Assembly (NCBI RefSeq): GCF_000411975.1
Contig: NZ_ASXG01000145.1
Coordinates: forward strand, 23,579 to 87,578
Length of the DNA: 64,000 nucleotides
Direction: 5' to 3'
DNA from: Amycolatopsis orientalis DSM 43388
GTDB taxonomy: Bacteria; Actinomycetota; Actinomycetes; Mycobacteriales; Pseudonocardiaceae
The notes beneath the pieces were generated by a model, which saw only the letters and a program-made list of their open reading frames with translations, was not told the origin of the DNA and did no database searches. Positions 1 through 8,727 of the stretch are shown here, piece by piece. The translations under genes were made by a program, and so were the position numbers. Position 1 is the first letter of the stretch, and every line of letters starts with the position of its first letter.

Positions 1-614
1 AGGATCGAGTAGATCGACCGGCGTGCCTCGTTGAGCACGTCCACCGCGCGCGCCTGCTGGTTCTCGCTGCCGGCGCGCATCACCTGCACGACCGCCGCGG
101 CGAGCGTCGCGCCTGCCTTGCGCAGGTCGTGCTCGACCGGTTCGACGTCGTCGGTGAAGTGCTCCCACGGCGGGGTGCCGGTCTGCTGTTCGGCAGTCGT
201 GCGCCCCTCGTCGGTGAGCTCGAAGAGCTTCTTTCCGCTCTCGTCGCGGCTCACCACCAGGCCCTCGTCGGCCAGCATCTGCAGGGTCGGGTAGATCGAG
301 CCGGGGCTGGGCCTCCAGAGCCCGCCGCTGCGCTCGCTGATCTCCCGGATGATCTCGTACCCGTGCCGCGGCTGTTCCGCGAGCAGGACGAGGATCGCCG
401 CCCGCACGTCGCCGCGCCGGCCGCGCCGGGAGCCCCGGCGTCCGCCCGGACCGTGGCCGCGTCGTCCGCGTCCGCCGGGCCCGAAGGCGAATTCGCCGAA
501 TTCCCGGCCCCACGGGCCCAAGGAGGACCGTCCGCGCTGGTCGTGTTCTCCGTGTTCGTGATGTCCGCCGGGGAACGAGCGTCCGCCGGGGAAGGGGTGT
601 CGTCGTCGGTTCAT
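1..614 (-). CDS. PadR family transcriptional regulator (partial, runs off the window start)
   Basis: The frame opens at ATG 614-612 and is still open at base 1, so about 204 residues are visible and the C-terminus is missing. Residues 1 to about 60 are a low-complexity segment rich in Gly, Arg, His and Pro. A PadR winged helix follows: RAAILVLLAEQPRHGYEI, then GSIYPTLQMLADEGLV, then a basic wing (ESGKKLFELTDEG). The last visible part is helical, as expected for the PadR dimerisation domain. PadR proteins are usually dimeric repressors of their own and neighbouring genes. The 10-bp palindrome about 40 bases upstream fits autoregulation. The family is clear; the effector and targets are unknown. 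Confidence 0.85.
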   Translation of the reverse strand, partial: MNRRRHPFPGGRSFPGGHHEHGEHDQRGRSSLGPWGREFGEFAFGPGGRGRRGHGPGGRRGSRRGRRGDVRAAILVLLAEQPRHGYEIIREISERSGGLWRPSPGSIYPTLQMLADEGLVVSRDESGKKLFELTDEGRTTAEQQTGTPPWEHFTDDVEPVEHDLRKAGATLAAAVVQVMRAGSENQQARAVDVLNEARRSIYSI

Positions 615-653
615 GGTCTTGGGTTCCTTTCTCGAACTGTTGCGACACGTTCA

Positions 654-663
654 CGATATATCG
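654..663. promoter_or_regulatory. Palindrome CGATATATCG, candidate PadR operator
   Basis: This perfect 10-bp palindrome lies 40 bases upstream of the PadR start, in an AT-rich patch of an otherwise GC-rich intergenic region. PadR repressors commonly bind short AT-centred palindromes in their own promoters. The assignment rests on position and symmetry only. Confidence 0.45.
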
Positions 664-796
664 GAAACGGTCGGTTGGCAACCGTGCCGACAGTCCCCCC
701 GGCATCCCGGGACCTGGACGACCGGGGAGGACGGCGGTCGGCGATACTCGAAGCACTAGCGAAAACACCCGAACGACCTGGGAGACCCGACCTCCG

Positions 797-2449
797 ATGC
801 TGGACCGTGCGGTCATCGACGCCCTGTTCCCCGCGGATCTGCCCGAGCCTGAGCACTGGGAACAGCGCTATCCGGCCCGTCAGCTGCCCGACGGCGCGAA
901 GGTGACCCGGTTCGGCCCGTCGCCGACCGGCTTCGTGCACATCGGCGGCATCTACGTCGCGACGATCGACCAGGACGTCGCGCGCCGCTCCGGGGGCCGC
1001 TACCTGGTGCGCGTCGAGGACACCGACCAGTCGCGCGAGGTCGAAGGGGCGCTGGAGCAGTTCGAGCGCGGCTTCGCGTACTTCGGGCTGCAGGCCGATG
1101 AGGACGCGGTGCGCGGCGGCGACTACGGCCCGTACCGGCAGTCCGAGCGCGAGCAGATCTACCTCACCTACGTACGCCACCTTCTGCGCGAAGGCCGCGC
1201 GTACATCGACTTCGCGACGAAGGACGAGCTGGCGTCCATCACCGCGCGGCAGCAGGCCACGAAGCTCCCGACGGGCTACTACGGTTCGTGGGCGATCTGG
1301 CGCGACGCCGACCCGGCCGACGTGCAGGCGAAGCTCGACGCGGGCGAGCCGTGGGTGGTCCGCTTCCGCGCGCCCGACGACACCGGGCAGCGCGTGCGTT
1401 TCACCGACGCGATCCGCGGCACCATCGAGGCCGAGGCCAACCGCAACGACGTGGTGATCCTCAAGAGCTCCGACCAGAGCCCGCGGCTGCCGACCTACCA
1501 CTTCGCGCACGCGGTCGACGACCACCTGATGCGGGTGAACCTGGTGATCCGCGGCGACGAGTGGATCTCGTCGGTGCCGACGCACCAGCAGCTGTTCGAG
1601 GCGCTCGGGTTCGAGCCGATCCAGTACGCGCACATCGCGCCGCTGATGAAGCAGGAGGGCGGCAGCAAGCGGAAGCTGTCCAAGCGCAAGGACCCGGAAG
1701 CCTCCGTCGACTTCTACCTCGAAGCCGGCTACCCGGTCCCGGCGGTGTTGTACTACCTGCGCGGCCTGGCGAACGGACGGCTCGCCGAGATGCCGCTGCC
1801 CGAAGCGCTCGACGCGCCGATCAACCTCGACGAGTGCGGTGTCGCCGGTCCGCTCGTGGACCTCGTGAAGCTGGACGACCTCGCCGCCGACTACGTCGCG
1901 ACGCTGTCCGGCGAGGAGATCCTCGCGGCGGTGCTGGAGTGGGCGCAGCGGTTCGACCCGGAGCTCAAGGCGGTCTTGGAGTCTTCGCGGGAGCTGGCGT
2001 TGCGCGCGCTGGCCGTGGAGCGCGAGGGCGTCGAGAACCCGCGCAAGGACCTGAAGAAGTGGAGCGAGTTCCGCGCTGTCTACGGGTTCTTCTTCCCGCA
2101 GCTGCACCAGGCGGCGACTGGTCCCGACGACGAGCGGATCGCGGCGCTCGGCGTTCCGGCGGACGTCGTGCGCGCGGTGGCGTCGGACTTCGTGTCGGCC
2201 TACCAGCAGCTCGACGACGGCCAGGAGTGGTTCCAGCAGATCCGCGACGTCGCGGCGAAGCACGGGTTCGCCAAGAACGCCAAGGAATACAAGAAGGACC
2301 CGGACGCGTACCCCGGTTCGATCCGCGAGGCGTCGCAGATCATCCGGATCGCGATCACCGGGTCGACCCGCAGCCCGGACCTGCACTCGATCACGCAGGC
2401 GCTGGGGGCGGAGGAAACGTTGCGGCGCTTCGGCAATCTGGTCGGCTGA
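797..2449 (+). CDS. gltX: Glutamate--tRNA ligase (long, clostridial-like form)
   Basis: This class I aminoacyl-tRNA synthetase charges tRNA with glutamate in the cytoplasm. The 550-residue protein shows the class I signatures: RFGPSPTGFVHIGG with the HIGH-like HIGG at residues 48-51, and a KMSKS-like KLSKR at 293-297, with the anticodon-binding region after it. It is longer than the roughly 490-residue GluRS usual in actinobacteria. Its N-terminal block before HIGG (EPEHWEQRYPARQLPDGAKV) recalls the roughly 550-residue enzymes of clostridia. It could be a second GluRS or the only one; the window cannot tell. ATG 797 gives a full-length N-terminus. It stands alone and ends at a strong terminator. 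Confidence 0.88.
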   Translation: MLDRAVIDALFPADLPEPEHWEQRYPARQLPDGAKVTRFGPSPTGFVHIGGIYVATIDQDVARRSGGRYLVRVEDTDQSREVEGALEQFERGFAYFGLQADEDAVRGGDYGPYRQSEREQIYLTYVRHLLREGRAYIDFATKDELASITARQQATKLPTGYYGSWAIWRDADPADVQAKLDAGEPWVVRFRAPDDTGQRVRFTDAIRGTIEAEANRNDVVILKSSDQSPRLPTYHFAHAVDDHLMRVNLVIRGDEWISSVPTHQQLFEALGFEPIQYAHIAPLMKQEGGSKRKLSKRKDPEASVDFYLEAGYPVPAVLYYLRGLANGRLAEMPLPEALDAPINLDECGVAGPLVDLVKLDDLAADYVATLSGEEILAAVLEWAQRFDPELKAVLESSRELALRALAVEREGVENPRKDLKKWSEFRAVYGFFFPQLHQAATGPDDERIAALGVPADVVRAVASDFVSAYQQLDDGQEWFQQIRDVAAKHGFAKNAKEYKKDPDAYPGSIREASQIIRIAITGSTRSPDLHSITQALGAEETLRRFGNLVG

Positions 2450-2456
2450 GCCGGCG

Positions 2457-2489
2457 ACGGCCCGCACCGGATCCGGTGCGGGCCGTTTT
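2457..2489. terminator. Bidirectional terminator between gltX and the response regulator
   Basis: Bases 2457-2486 form a perfect 30-bp palindrome (ACGGCCCGCACCGGA and its complement), followed on the + strand by TTTT. It lies between two convergent genes and can end transcription from both sides. Confidence 0.8.
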
Positions 2490-3136
2490 CACGGCCGGTT
2501 CAGATAGGTCAGCACCGCCAGCACGCGCCGGTTGCCGGTCTCGTCGTCGGTGATGCCCAGCTTGCCGAACAGCGATGTCGTGTACTTGCTGATCGCGCTT
2601 TCGCTCAGGAACAGCCGTCCGGCGATCGCCGCGTTGGACAGGCCTTCCGCCATCAGCTCCAGCACCGAACGCTCGCGCTCGGTCAGCGAGCCGAGCCGCT
2701 GGTCCGGCGACCCGCTCGTGAGCAGCTTCGAGATCACCGCCGGGTCCATCGCCGTGCCGCCCGCCGCGACGCGTTCGAGCGCGTCGATGAACTGCTCGGC
2801 CTCGAAAACGCTGTCCTTCAACAGATATCCGACGCCGCTGGCTCCCTCGGCCAGCAGCTCGCGGGCGTAGAGCTGTTCGACGTGCTGCGACAGGATCAGC
2901 ACCGGCAGTCCGGGCGTCTCGCGGCGCGCGGCGAGGACGGCACGCAGGCCCTCGTCCGTTTGCGTCGGCGGCATCCGGACATCGACCACGGCGACGTCCG
3001 GCCGGTGTTCCCGCAGCACGGCGACGGTCTCCGGGCCGGTCGTCGCGGTCGCCACCACCTCGTGGCCGTATGCCTGCAGGAGCCGGACCAATCCGTCCCG
3101 CAGCAGGTAGAGGTCTTCGGCTACGACGATGCGCAT
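2489..3136 (-). CDS. NarL/FixJ-type response regulator
   Basis: This 215-residue DNA-binding response regulator is the partner of the histidine kinase encoded just upstream. The receiver domain (about 1-120) has the acidic pair E7/D8, the phospho-acceptor Asp52 in VVDVRMPP and a Lys in YLLKDS. A LuxR-type helix-turn-helix fills about residues 148-213 (LTERERSVLELMAEGLSNAA, then LFLSESAISKY). ATG 3136 lies 16 bases inside the 3' end of the kinase gene, so the two are probably translationally coupled. A longer open frame upstream of this ATG is only the shadow of the kinase gene. Targets are unknown. Confidence 0.92.
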   Translation of the reverse strand: MRIVVAEDLYLLRDGLVRLLQAYGHEVVATATTGPETVAVLREHRPDVAVVDVRMPPTQTDEGLRAVLAARRETPGLPVLILSQHVEQLYARELLAEGASGVGYLLKDSVFEAEQFIDALERVAAGGTAMDPAVISKLLTSGSPDQRLGSLTERERSVLELMAEGLSNAAIAGRLFLSESAISKYTTSLFGKLGITDDETGNRRVLAVLTYLNRP

Positions 3137-4365
3137 GGCACCATCATCCACGCCCGGGTCGGCCCGCCTTCCGGGCTGGTGAGTTCCAGGGTGCCGTCGA
3201 AGACCGCGAGGCGGCGGCGCAGTCCGGCGAGCCCGCCGTCCGGACGGATCCCGGCCCCGCCGCTGCCGTCGTCCTCGACCTCGGCGCACAGCCGATCTCC
3301 TTGCCACCGCAGGGAAATCCGCACGTGTGCCGCGCGAGCGTGCTTCACCGCGTTGGCGAGCAACTCGGCGATCCCGAAGTACAGCGCGGATTCGATCGGC
3401 GGATCGAGCGGATGCGGAAGATCGGCTTCGACGGTCACGTCCACCGGCATGTCCATCGCCATCGCGCGGACCGCGTCGACGAGCCCGCGTTCGTTCAGCA
3501 CGGGCGGGCTGATGCCGCGGACCAGTTCGCGCAATTCGGTGAGCGAGGTGGCCGCGCCGGCCCGGGCGTCGCGCAGCAATTCCTTGGCCTGCTCGGGATT
3601 CGTCTCCATCAGCTTCTCCGCGGTCGCCAGCGCGAGGCCGAGCGCGACCAGCCGGGCTTGCGCGCCGTCGTGCAGATCCCGTTCGATGCGGCGGATTTCC
3701 GCGGCCTGCGCGATGGTCGTGTCCGCGCGCAGGGCGGTCAGCGTGTCGACGCGGTCCGCCAGTTCCATCGCCGTGGACGCGCCCAGGAACCGCGTGGCCA
3801 CCGGGCGGACGCTCCGCCACGCGTACGGCGAGGTCGCGATCGTCACCAGCAGACCGGCCAGGTACCCGCTGGGGAGGCTCGTCAGAGCCAGGAAGGCCAC
3901 ACCGAAGCCGAGCAGCGGCACGCTCGCGACCAGGCCGAACGAGAACGGCGCGAGGACGACGAACCGCAGGTCGCGCCAGGTCGCCGGGTCGTGGCGCCAG
4001 TTCTTGAGCCGCTGTTCGCGCCGGGCCTCTTCCTGGGTGCGCGAGTAGGAGTGGCCGTTCCACCAGTAGCCGGTCGAGAGCTGGGTGACCGGCGGCAGCT
4101 CGCGGTACCCGGGCGGGAGCACGGTTCCGGTCCATCGGGCGACCAGCGCGCGGGTCATCCGGCACACCGGCCGCGCCAGCAGCAGCGTCCCGATCGCCGC
4201 CCAGGCGAACGGCGCGATCCACGACCACGGGCTGCCGCCCCAGAACTGCCACAGGGCCACCGCGGCCGCCCATACGGCCGGGATCAGCAGGGCCACGCCC
4301 GCCGCCTGCGCGGAGCGGCCGAATCCCCTCCAGCAACCGCGCACCCAGGACCATAGCTGTCGCAT
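3121..4365 (-). CDS. Membrane sensor histidine kinase, NarL-partner type (HisKA_3)
   Basis: The 414-residue protein is the sensor of the two-component system with the overlapping response regulator. The N-terminal half has hydrophobic segments at about 22-65 and 120-170, so it is membrane-anchored with little extracytoplasmic domain. The dimerisation and phospho-acceptor motif ERDLHDGAQ places the active His at residue 232. The HATPase_c domain follows (ELLANAVKHA as N-box; EDDGSGG and GLAGLRRR as G-boxes). The start at ATG 4365 is supported by the purine-rich GGGGAAGAAACG directly upstream; a longer frame to 4545 lacks this. A divergent four-helix membrane protein gene lies next to it. The signal sensed is unknown. 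Confidence 0.9.
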   Translation of the reverse strand: MRQLWSWVRGCWRGFGRSAQAAGVALLIPAVWAAAVALWQFWGGSPWSWIAPFAWAAIGTLLLARPVCRMTRALVARWTGTVLPPGYRELPPVTQLSTGYWWNGHSYSRTQEEARREQRLKNWRHDPATWRDLRFVVLAPFSFGLVASVPLLGFGVAFLALTSLPSGYLAGLLVTIATSPYAWRSVRPVATRFLGASTAMELADRVDTLTALRADTTIAQAAEIRRIERDLHDGAQARLVALGLALATAEKLMETNPEQAKELLRDARAGAATSLTELRELVRGISPPVLNERGLVDAVRAMAMDMPVDVTVEADLPHPLDPPIESALYFGIAELLANAVKHARAAHVRISLRWQGDRLCAEVEDDGSGGAGIRPDGGLAGLRRRLAVFDGTLELTSPEGGPTRAWMMVPCASS

Positions 4366-4547
4366 CGTTTCTTCCCCCTGTCCATCCGGCTTCGCGGTCC
4401 ACTGTGCACCACGAATCGCCGGATTCCCGCCTCCGCGGGACAGGAGTGGGTCTGGCCCCACCCCCTCGTGCGGCCAGGCCCATACCGGGTCCGGCCGCGG
4501 CTTCCTAGCGTTGCTGGCACAACGGGAAACCACAAGGGAGAACACTG

Positions 4548-4946
4548 ATGCAGACCATCGAACGCGGCGCCGCCCGGGACCGGCTCGGCTTGGCCAAGGG
4601 ATTCGTCGCGGCTTACGGAGTGGTGAGCGCGGTCGTCTTCGGAGCGATCGCGGCTCGGGCCCTCACCGGCGGAGAGGTGTCCAGCTTCATGTGGATCCGG
4701 TCGGGGGTCGTGGTCGCCAGCGCCGTGGTCTCGTGGTGGCTGCTTTCGGCCGCGGCGAGGGGATCGCGTGCGGCTTACCTGCGGATGCGGCTGATCGCGA
4801 TCGTCGCGCCGGTCGCGATCGTCGGCGTCGACCTGATCCCCGGCGTGTGCCCGCTCTGGTTCCTGCTGGCGCAGACCGGCTGCGCGATCGTGCTGGCGGG
4901 CGCGGCGGTTCCGCTCGCGCGGCTGCGGGCTACGTTCCCGAAGTGA
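4548..4946 (+). CDS. Small four-helix membrane protein, unknown function
   Basis: The 132-residue protein has four hydrophobic segments, at roughly 20-42, 52-72, 82-103 and 106-124, separated by short basic loops. No known domain is recognised. AAGGGAG sits a short distance upstream of ATG 4548. It is divergent from the histidine kinase operon, which suggests it may be a target of that system. Its last 17 bases overlap the 3' end of the convergent acylase-family gene. Confidence 0.7.
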   Translation: MQTIERGAARDRLGLAKGFVAAYGVVSAVVFGAIAARALTGGEVSSFMWIRSGVVVASAVVSWWLLSAAARGSRAAYLRMRLIAIVAPVAIVGVDLIPGVCPLWFLLAQTGCAIVLAGAAVPLARLRATFPK

Positions 4947-7268
4947 ACCTCGGGACCAGCCGGATCCGGGTGTCGAGGTTCCGTTCGACCGCCGAACGGC
5001 TCGACAGCAGGGGGAACGAGCCGCCGGACGCCCACAGGTCGTGCAGGTCGCGGTAGTGCGGGCTGCGCGGGTCGCCGGACTGGCCGGGCGCGTTGATCGC
5101 CCGCGAGGCGTCCCACTCGCCGACGTCGAGCGCCATCTTGAAGGTCGCGCCGATGATCTGCTGGTAGGTGAGCGGATGGAAGAACGACGGGTGGACGGTC
5201 TGGTAGTCGCCGCCGACCGGAGTCGGGCCGACGTCCGGCCCGCCTGCCGGGTGCCCGAACTCCTGGTACTGCAGCGAACCCCAGCGCCATTTCGCCGGGT
5301 CGCTGCCGAGTTTTCCGGCGACGTCCCGGAAAGCGAGCGGGAGGGTGCCGAGGATCAGCTTGTCGCGCTTGGCCGCGCCGCCGGGGCCGAACCACGCGTC
5401 CGGGTCGGCGAAGGACGCGAGCACGAGGCTGAAGTCCGGGTTGATGGTGCGGGAAAGAACGTCCGCGGCGGCTCGCGGGAGCATCGTGTGCGCCCAGCCG
5501 CCGTGGAGGTACTTCAGCAGCCACGGTTCGTACAGCGCGGCGGGGGCGGAATCGACCGACGCGACGCCGTCGAAGCCCCGCAGCAGGTCGAGCGCTTTCG
5601 CGGTGTCCGGGTCAGCCGAGGAAAGGTTCCGCAGGAACGGGACGAGACGCGTGGCGAGCAAGGACTTTTCGTCGCGCTGGATGGCGAGCGAATCGGCGTC
5701 GACTTGATCAGCTCGTCGATCCGCTCCTTGCGGTAGGGCAGCTGCCATTCGTAGTTGGACACCACCGGGAAGCCGGGCGGCAGGTTGTAGTCGTTGGCGG
5801 AGGCGAAGAATCCGGACGGCGGGTTGTGCTGCCACGGGAGTTCGGAGTTGGCGTGGAAGCCGTTCCATTCGTAGCGGCCGTCGCCGGGTACGGGCAGCAG
5901 GCCGTCGTATCCGGCCCCGGTGCGGCGCGGGGTCAGCGCGCCGGGGACGTAGCCGAGGTCGCCGTGGACGTCGGCGTAGACGAGGTTCGACCCGGGCGCG
6001 CCCCACGTGCGCATTCCGGCGGTGAACTCGGCGAAATCGCGGGCCCGCTGGTAGTTGAGGCTGCCGAGATAGGCCGCGCTGCCGGGTTCGGTCCACACGG
6101 TCCGCACGGCGAACGCCCGGTGCGCTGCTTCGTCGACCTTCACGATCGGGCCGTGCCGGGTGAAGGACAGCTCGCGGGTGACCGGCGGCTGGCCGAGGAC
6201 CGGGATGGTCTCGGCGACCTTGGCGATCGGTTCCCAGCCGCCGCGGTAGCGGTACCGGCTGCGGTCGGCGGGGTCGAGGTCGTAGACGTAGAGGTCGGTC
6301 TGGTCGACCGGCAGGTTCGTGAGGCCGAAGGCGACGGAATCGTTGTGGCCGATGGCGATGCCCGGGTTCCACGGCTCGCCGGCGCCGGTGAGGTCCAGGC
6401 CGGGCGCGGAAAGCTGGGCGACATAGCGGCCGGACGGCAACGCGTCGGCGCCGCGGTGCGGGTCGTTGGCGAGGATCGGCCGTCCGGTGGCGGTGCGGTC
6501 CGGGCCGATCGCCCACGAGTTGCTGCCGCTGGTGGCGTCGGCGAGGTCCTTCGGCCCGGCGACGCCCTTCGGGAACGTGACGGCCGCGGTCGCCTTGTCA
6601 TACACGGAAAGCACGTCGCCGGGGACTGAGCAAGGGTCGAGGCCTTCGGGCACCGCGGCCTCGTGGTCGGGATGCAGGCCGCGGAGGTACTTGCTCGCGT
6701 TCGGCCCGGCCTGGCACACCATCTGGGCGCGGGCGACCTCCCACATGAGGTTCTCGCCGATCGCGTGCGTGCGGATGCGGACGACGTCCTCGGGCCGCCA
6801 CCTCGACGGCTGGTAGGCCAGCCGGCCGAACTCCGGCGGGACTGCCTCGGGGTGCCGGGCGAGCCAGTCGACGTAGGAGTTGATCCCCTCGGCGAACCGG
6901 GTGGCGGCGAGTTTCGCTTCGGGACCGTAAGCGGCCCATTCCTTGCGCAGGTCGCCGCGGTAGAGGAACAGCCGGGCGGCGCGGTCCTGGTCCACATAGG
7001 ACTCACCGAGGACCTCGCTGAGCAAACCGAGCCCGCGGCGGCGCCAGGTGTCGAGCTGGAAGAGCCGGTGGCGCGCGACGGTGAATCCCTGTGCGTAGAA
7101 CAGATCCGCGGTGTTGGCGGCGTAGATGTGCGGGACGCCCCATTTGTCGACGAGCACGTCGACCGGACGGGAGAGGCCGTCGAGCGCGATGGCGGGGCTC
7201 GCGGACGCGGCCGGGGCGGTGCCGAGCAGCGTCAGAACGAGTATCAGGACGGCAGCTTTGGACCGCAT
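4930..7268 (-). pseudogene. Penicillin acylase family (S45) Ntn-hydrolase, frameshifted
   Basis: Secreted amidohydrolases of this family cleave themselves into alpha and beta chains and act on beta-lactams, acyl-homoserine lactones or lipopeptides. Two frames together cover the whole family length. The first (from ATG 7268) has a signal peptide (about 1-24), the alpha chain, and the beta-chain start SNSWAIGP with Ser249 as predicted N-terminal nucleophile. It ends its sensible reading at IDELIKS. The second resumes at once with DADSLAIQRDEKSL and runs to the stop at 4930. One base appears to be missing near 5698-5706, next to GTCGAC. It may be a real mutation or a sequencing error. The substrate is unknown. 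Confidence 0.85.
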
Positions 7269-7374
7269 TTCCCACCCCCGGCAGCAGCGTTGACCCCGCG
7301 CACGCTAATCGCGGCGGGCGCGGGGACCCACCCCTGAACAGGACGGATAGGGGGAACCGGACGGCCGGTGGGCG

Positions 7375-8640
7375 TCAGTCCCGCGAGACGCTGCCGATTG
7401 CTTCGTCCAGAATGGACAGTCCGAGGTCGATTTCGCTCTCCGCGGCGGTCAGCGGCGGAGCGATCCGGAACACCCCGCCCATCCCGGGCAGTTGCACGAT
7501 GTTCATGTGCAGCCCGAGTTCGAGGCATCGTTGCGTCACGCGGGCGCCGAGCTTGTCCGCGTCCGGGCCGTCGCCGCTCAGTTCCAGCCCGGCGAGCAGT
7601 CCCCGGCCGCGGATGTCGCCGACTGCTTCGTGTCGCGCCGCGATTTCCTCCAGGCCGGTGCGCAGCCGGGTGCCGAGTCGGCGGGCGCGTTCGTCGAGGC
7701 GGTCGCGGAGCAGCACGTCGAGCACGGTGTTTCCGACGGCTGCCGGGAGCGGGTCCGACACGTGCGTGGTGAAGAAAAGATACCCGCGTTCATGGGCTTC
7801 CTGCTCGATTTCCGCACTGGTCAGCACCGCGGCGAGCGGCAGTCCGGCGCCGAGCGTCTTGGACACCGTGAGGAGGTCCGGGACGACGCCCTCGTGCTCG
7901 AAGGCGTACCAGGTTCCGGTGCGGCACAAGCCCGTCTGCGCTTCGTCGAGGATCAGCAGCATGCCGCGTTCCCGGCATTTCCGTTGCAGCGCCGGGAAAT
8001 ACCCTGGCGGCGGCACGAGGATTCCGCCGGAGCTGAGGATCGGCTCCACCAGGCACGCGGCGAGGCTGCCGACCGACTGCGCGTCGATCAGGTCGAAGGC
8101 CAGGTCCAGCTGCCGCGGCCAGTCCGGCCCGCTGGGCACGGGGATCGCGAAGTTGCCCGGCGCGCCCGGGCCGTAGCCGGTGCGGCCCGCGCTGTAGGTG
8201 GCGCTCGCCGCGGCCTGGGTCATCCCGTGCCAGGACCGGGCGAACGAGACGACCTCGTGCTTGCCGGTCACCAGCTTGGCCATCCGCAGCGCGGCCTCGT
8301 TGGACTCGGCGCCGGTGGTGAGCAGCAGCGCCTTCTCCAGCGGATCCGGCAGCGTTTCGGCCAGCCGCCGGGCGAGGTCGACCACCGGACGGCTCAGCAT
8401 CCCGCTGAACAGGTGGTCGAGCTTCGCGGCCTGCGTCCGGACGGTCTCGACGATCTCCGGATGCGCGTGCCCGAGGATCGCGCTCATCTGCCCGGACGTG
8501 AAGTCGAGGATCCGCCGCCCGTCCTCGGTGAAGACGAAGCTGCCCTCGGCGCGGTCGATGATCTCGCCGGTGAACGAGCCGGGGCCGGCATAGCGGACGA
8601 GATGCTGGTCGACGTCGGACCAGAAGGTGTCGGTGGCCAT
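7375..8640 (-). CDS. dgdA: 2,2-dialkylglycine decarboxylase (class III aminotransferase fold)
   Basis: This PLP enzyme decarboxylates 2,2-dialkylglycines such as 2-aminoisobutyrate and transfers the amino group to pyruvate. The 421-residue protein closely follows the Burkholderia cepacia enzyme as I recall it. It has LDFTSGQMSAILGHAHPEIV with the family-specific active-site Gln51, LDHLFSGMLSRPVVDLA, TTGAESNEAA, SFARSWHGMT, ILDEAQTG, and the PLP lysine K261 in TVSKTLGAG. The C-terminal block MNIVQLPGMGGVFRIAPPLT is nearly the reference sequence. A LysR regulator gene is divergent 87 bases away, as in the dgdA-dgdR pair. Gln51 argues against an ordinary omega-aminotransferase. Confidence 0.9.
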   Translation of the reverse strand: MATDTFWSDVDQHLVRYAGPGSFTGEIIDRAEGSFVFTEDGRRILDFTSGQMSAILGHAHPEIVETVRTQAAKLDHLFSGMLSRPVVDLARRLAETLPDPLEKALLLTTGAESNEAALRMAKLVTGKHEVVSFARSWHGMTQAAASATYSAGRTGYGPGAPGNFAIPVPSGPDWPRQLDLAFDLIDAQSVGSLAACLVEPILSSGGILVPPPGYFPALQRKCRERGMLLILDEAQTGLCRTGTWYAFEHEGVVPDLLTVSKTLGAGLPLAAVLTSAEIEQEAHERGYLFFTTHVSDPLPAAVGNTVLDVLLRDRLDERARRLGTRLRTGLEEIAARHEAVGDIRGRGLLAGLELSGDGPDADKLGARVTQRCLELGLHMNIVQLPGMGGVFRIAPPLTAAESEIDLGLSILDEAIGSVSRD

Positions 8641-8727
8641 GGCTTCGACGGTAAGGCCGTTCCGAGCGCCGCGTCCATCTCACAGTTTCCGCTTGCCTGT
8701 GCGATCGAGTCGAACAACGATGAGGTC

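Noticed and set aside
2489..4483. A 664-residue frame appearing to fuse a kinase region to the response regulator
   Set aside because: Its first two thirds is an out-of-frame shadow of the histidine kinase gene. The response regulator starts at its own ATG at 3136.
7492..8727. Long N-terminal extension of the LysR frame
   Set aside because: It is antisense to dgdA and does not resemble any protein; the LysR helix-turn-helix begins right after ATG 8728.
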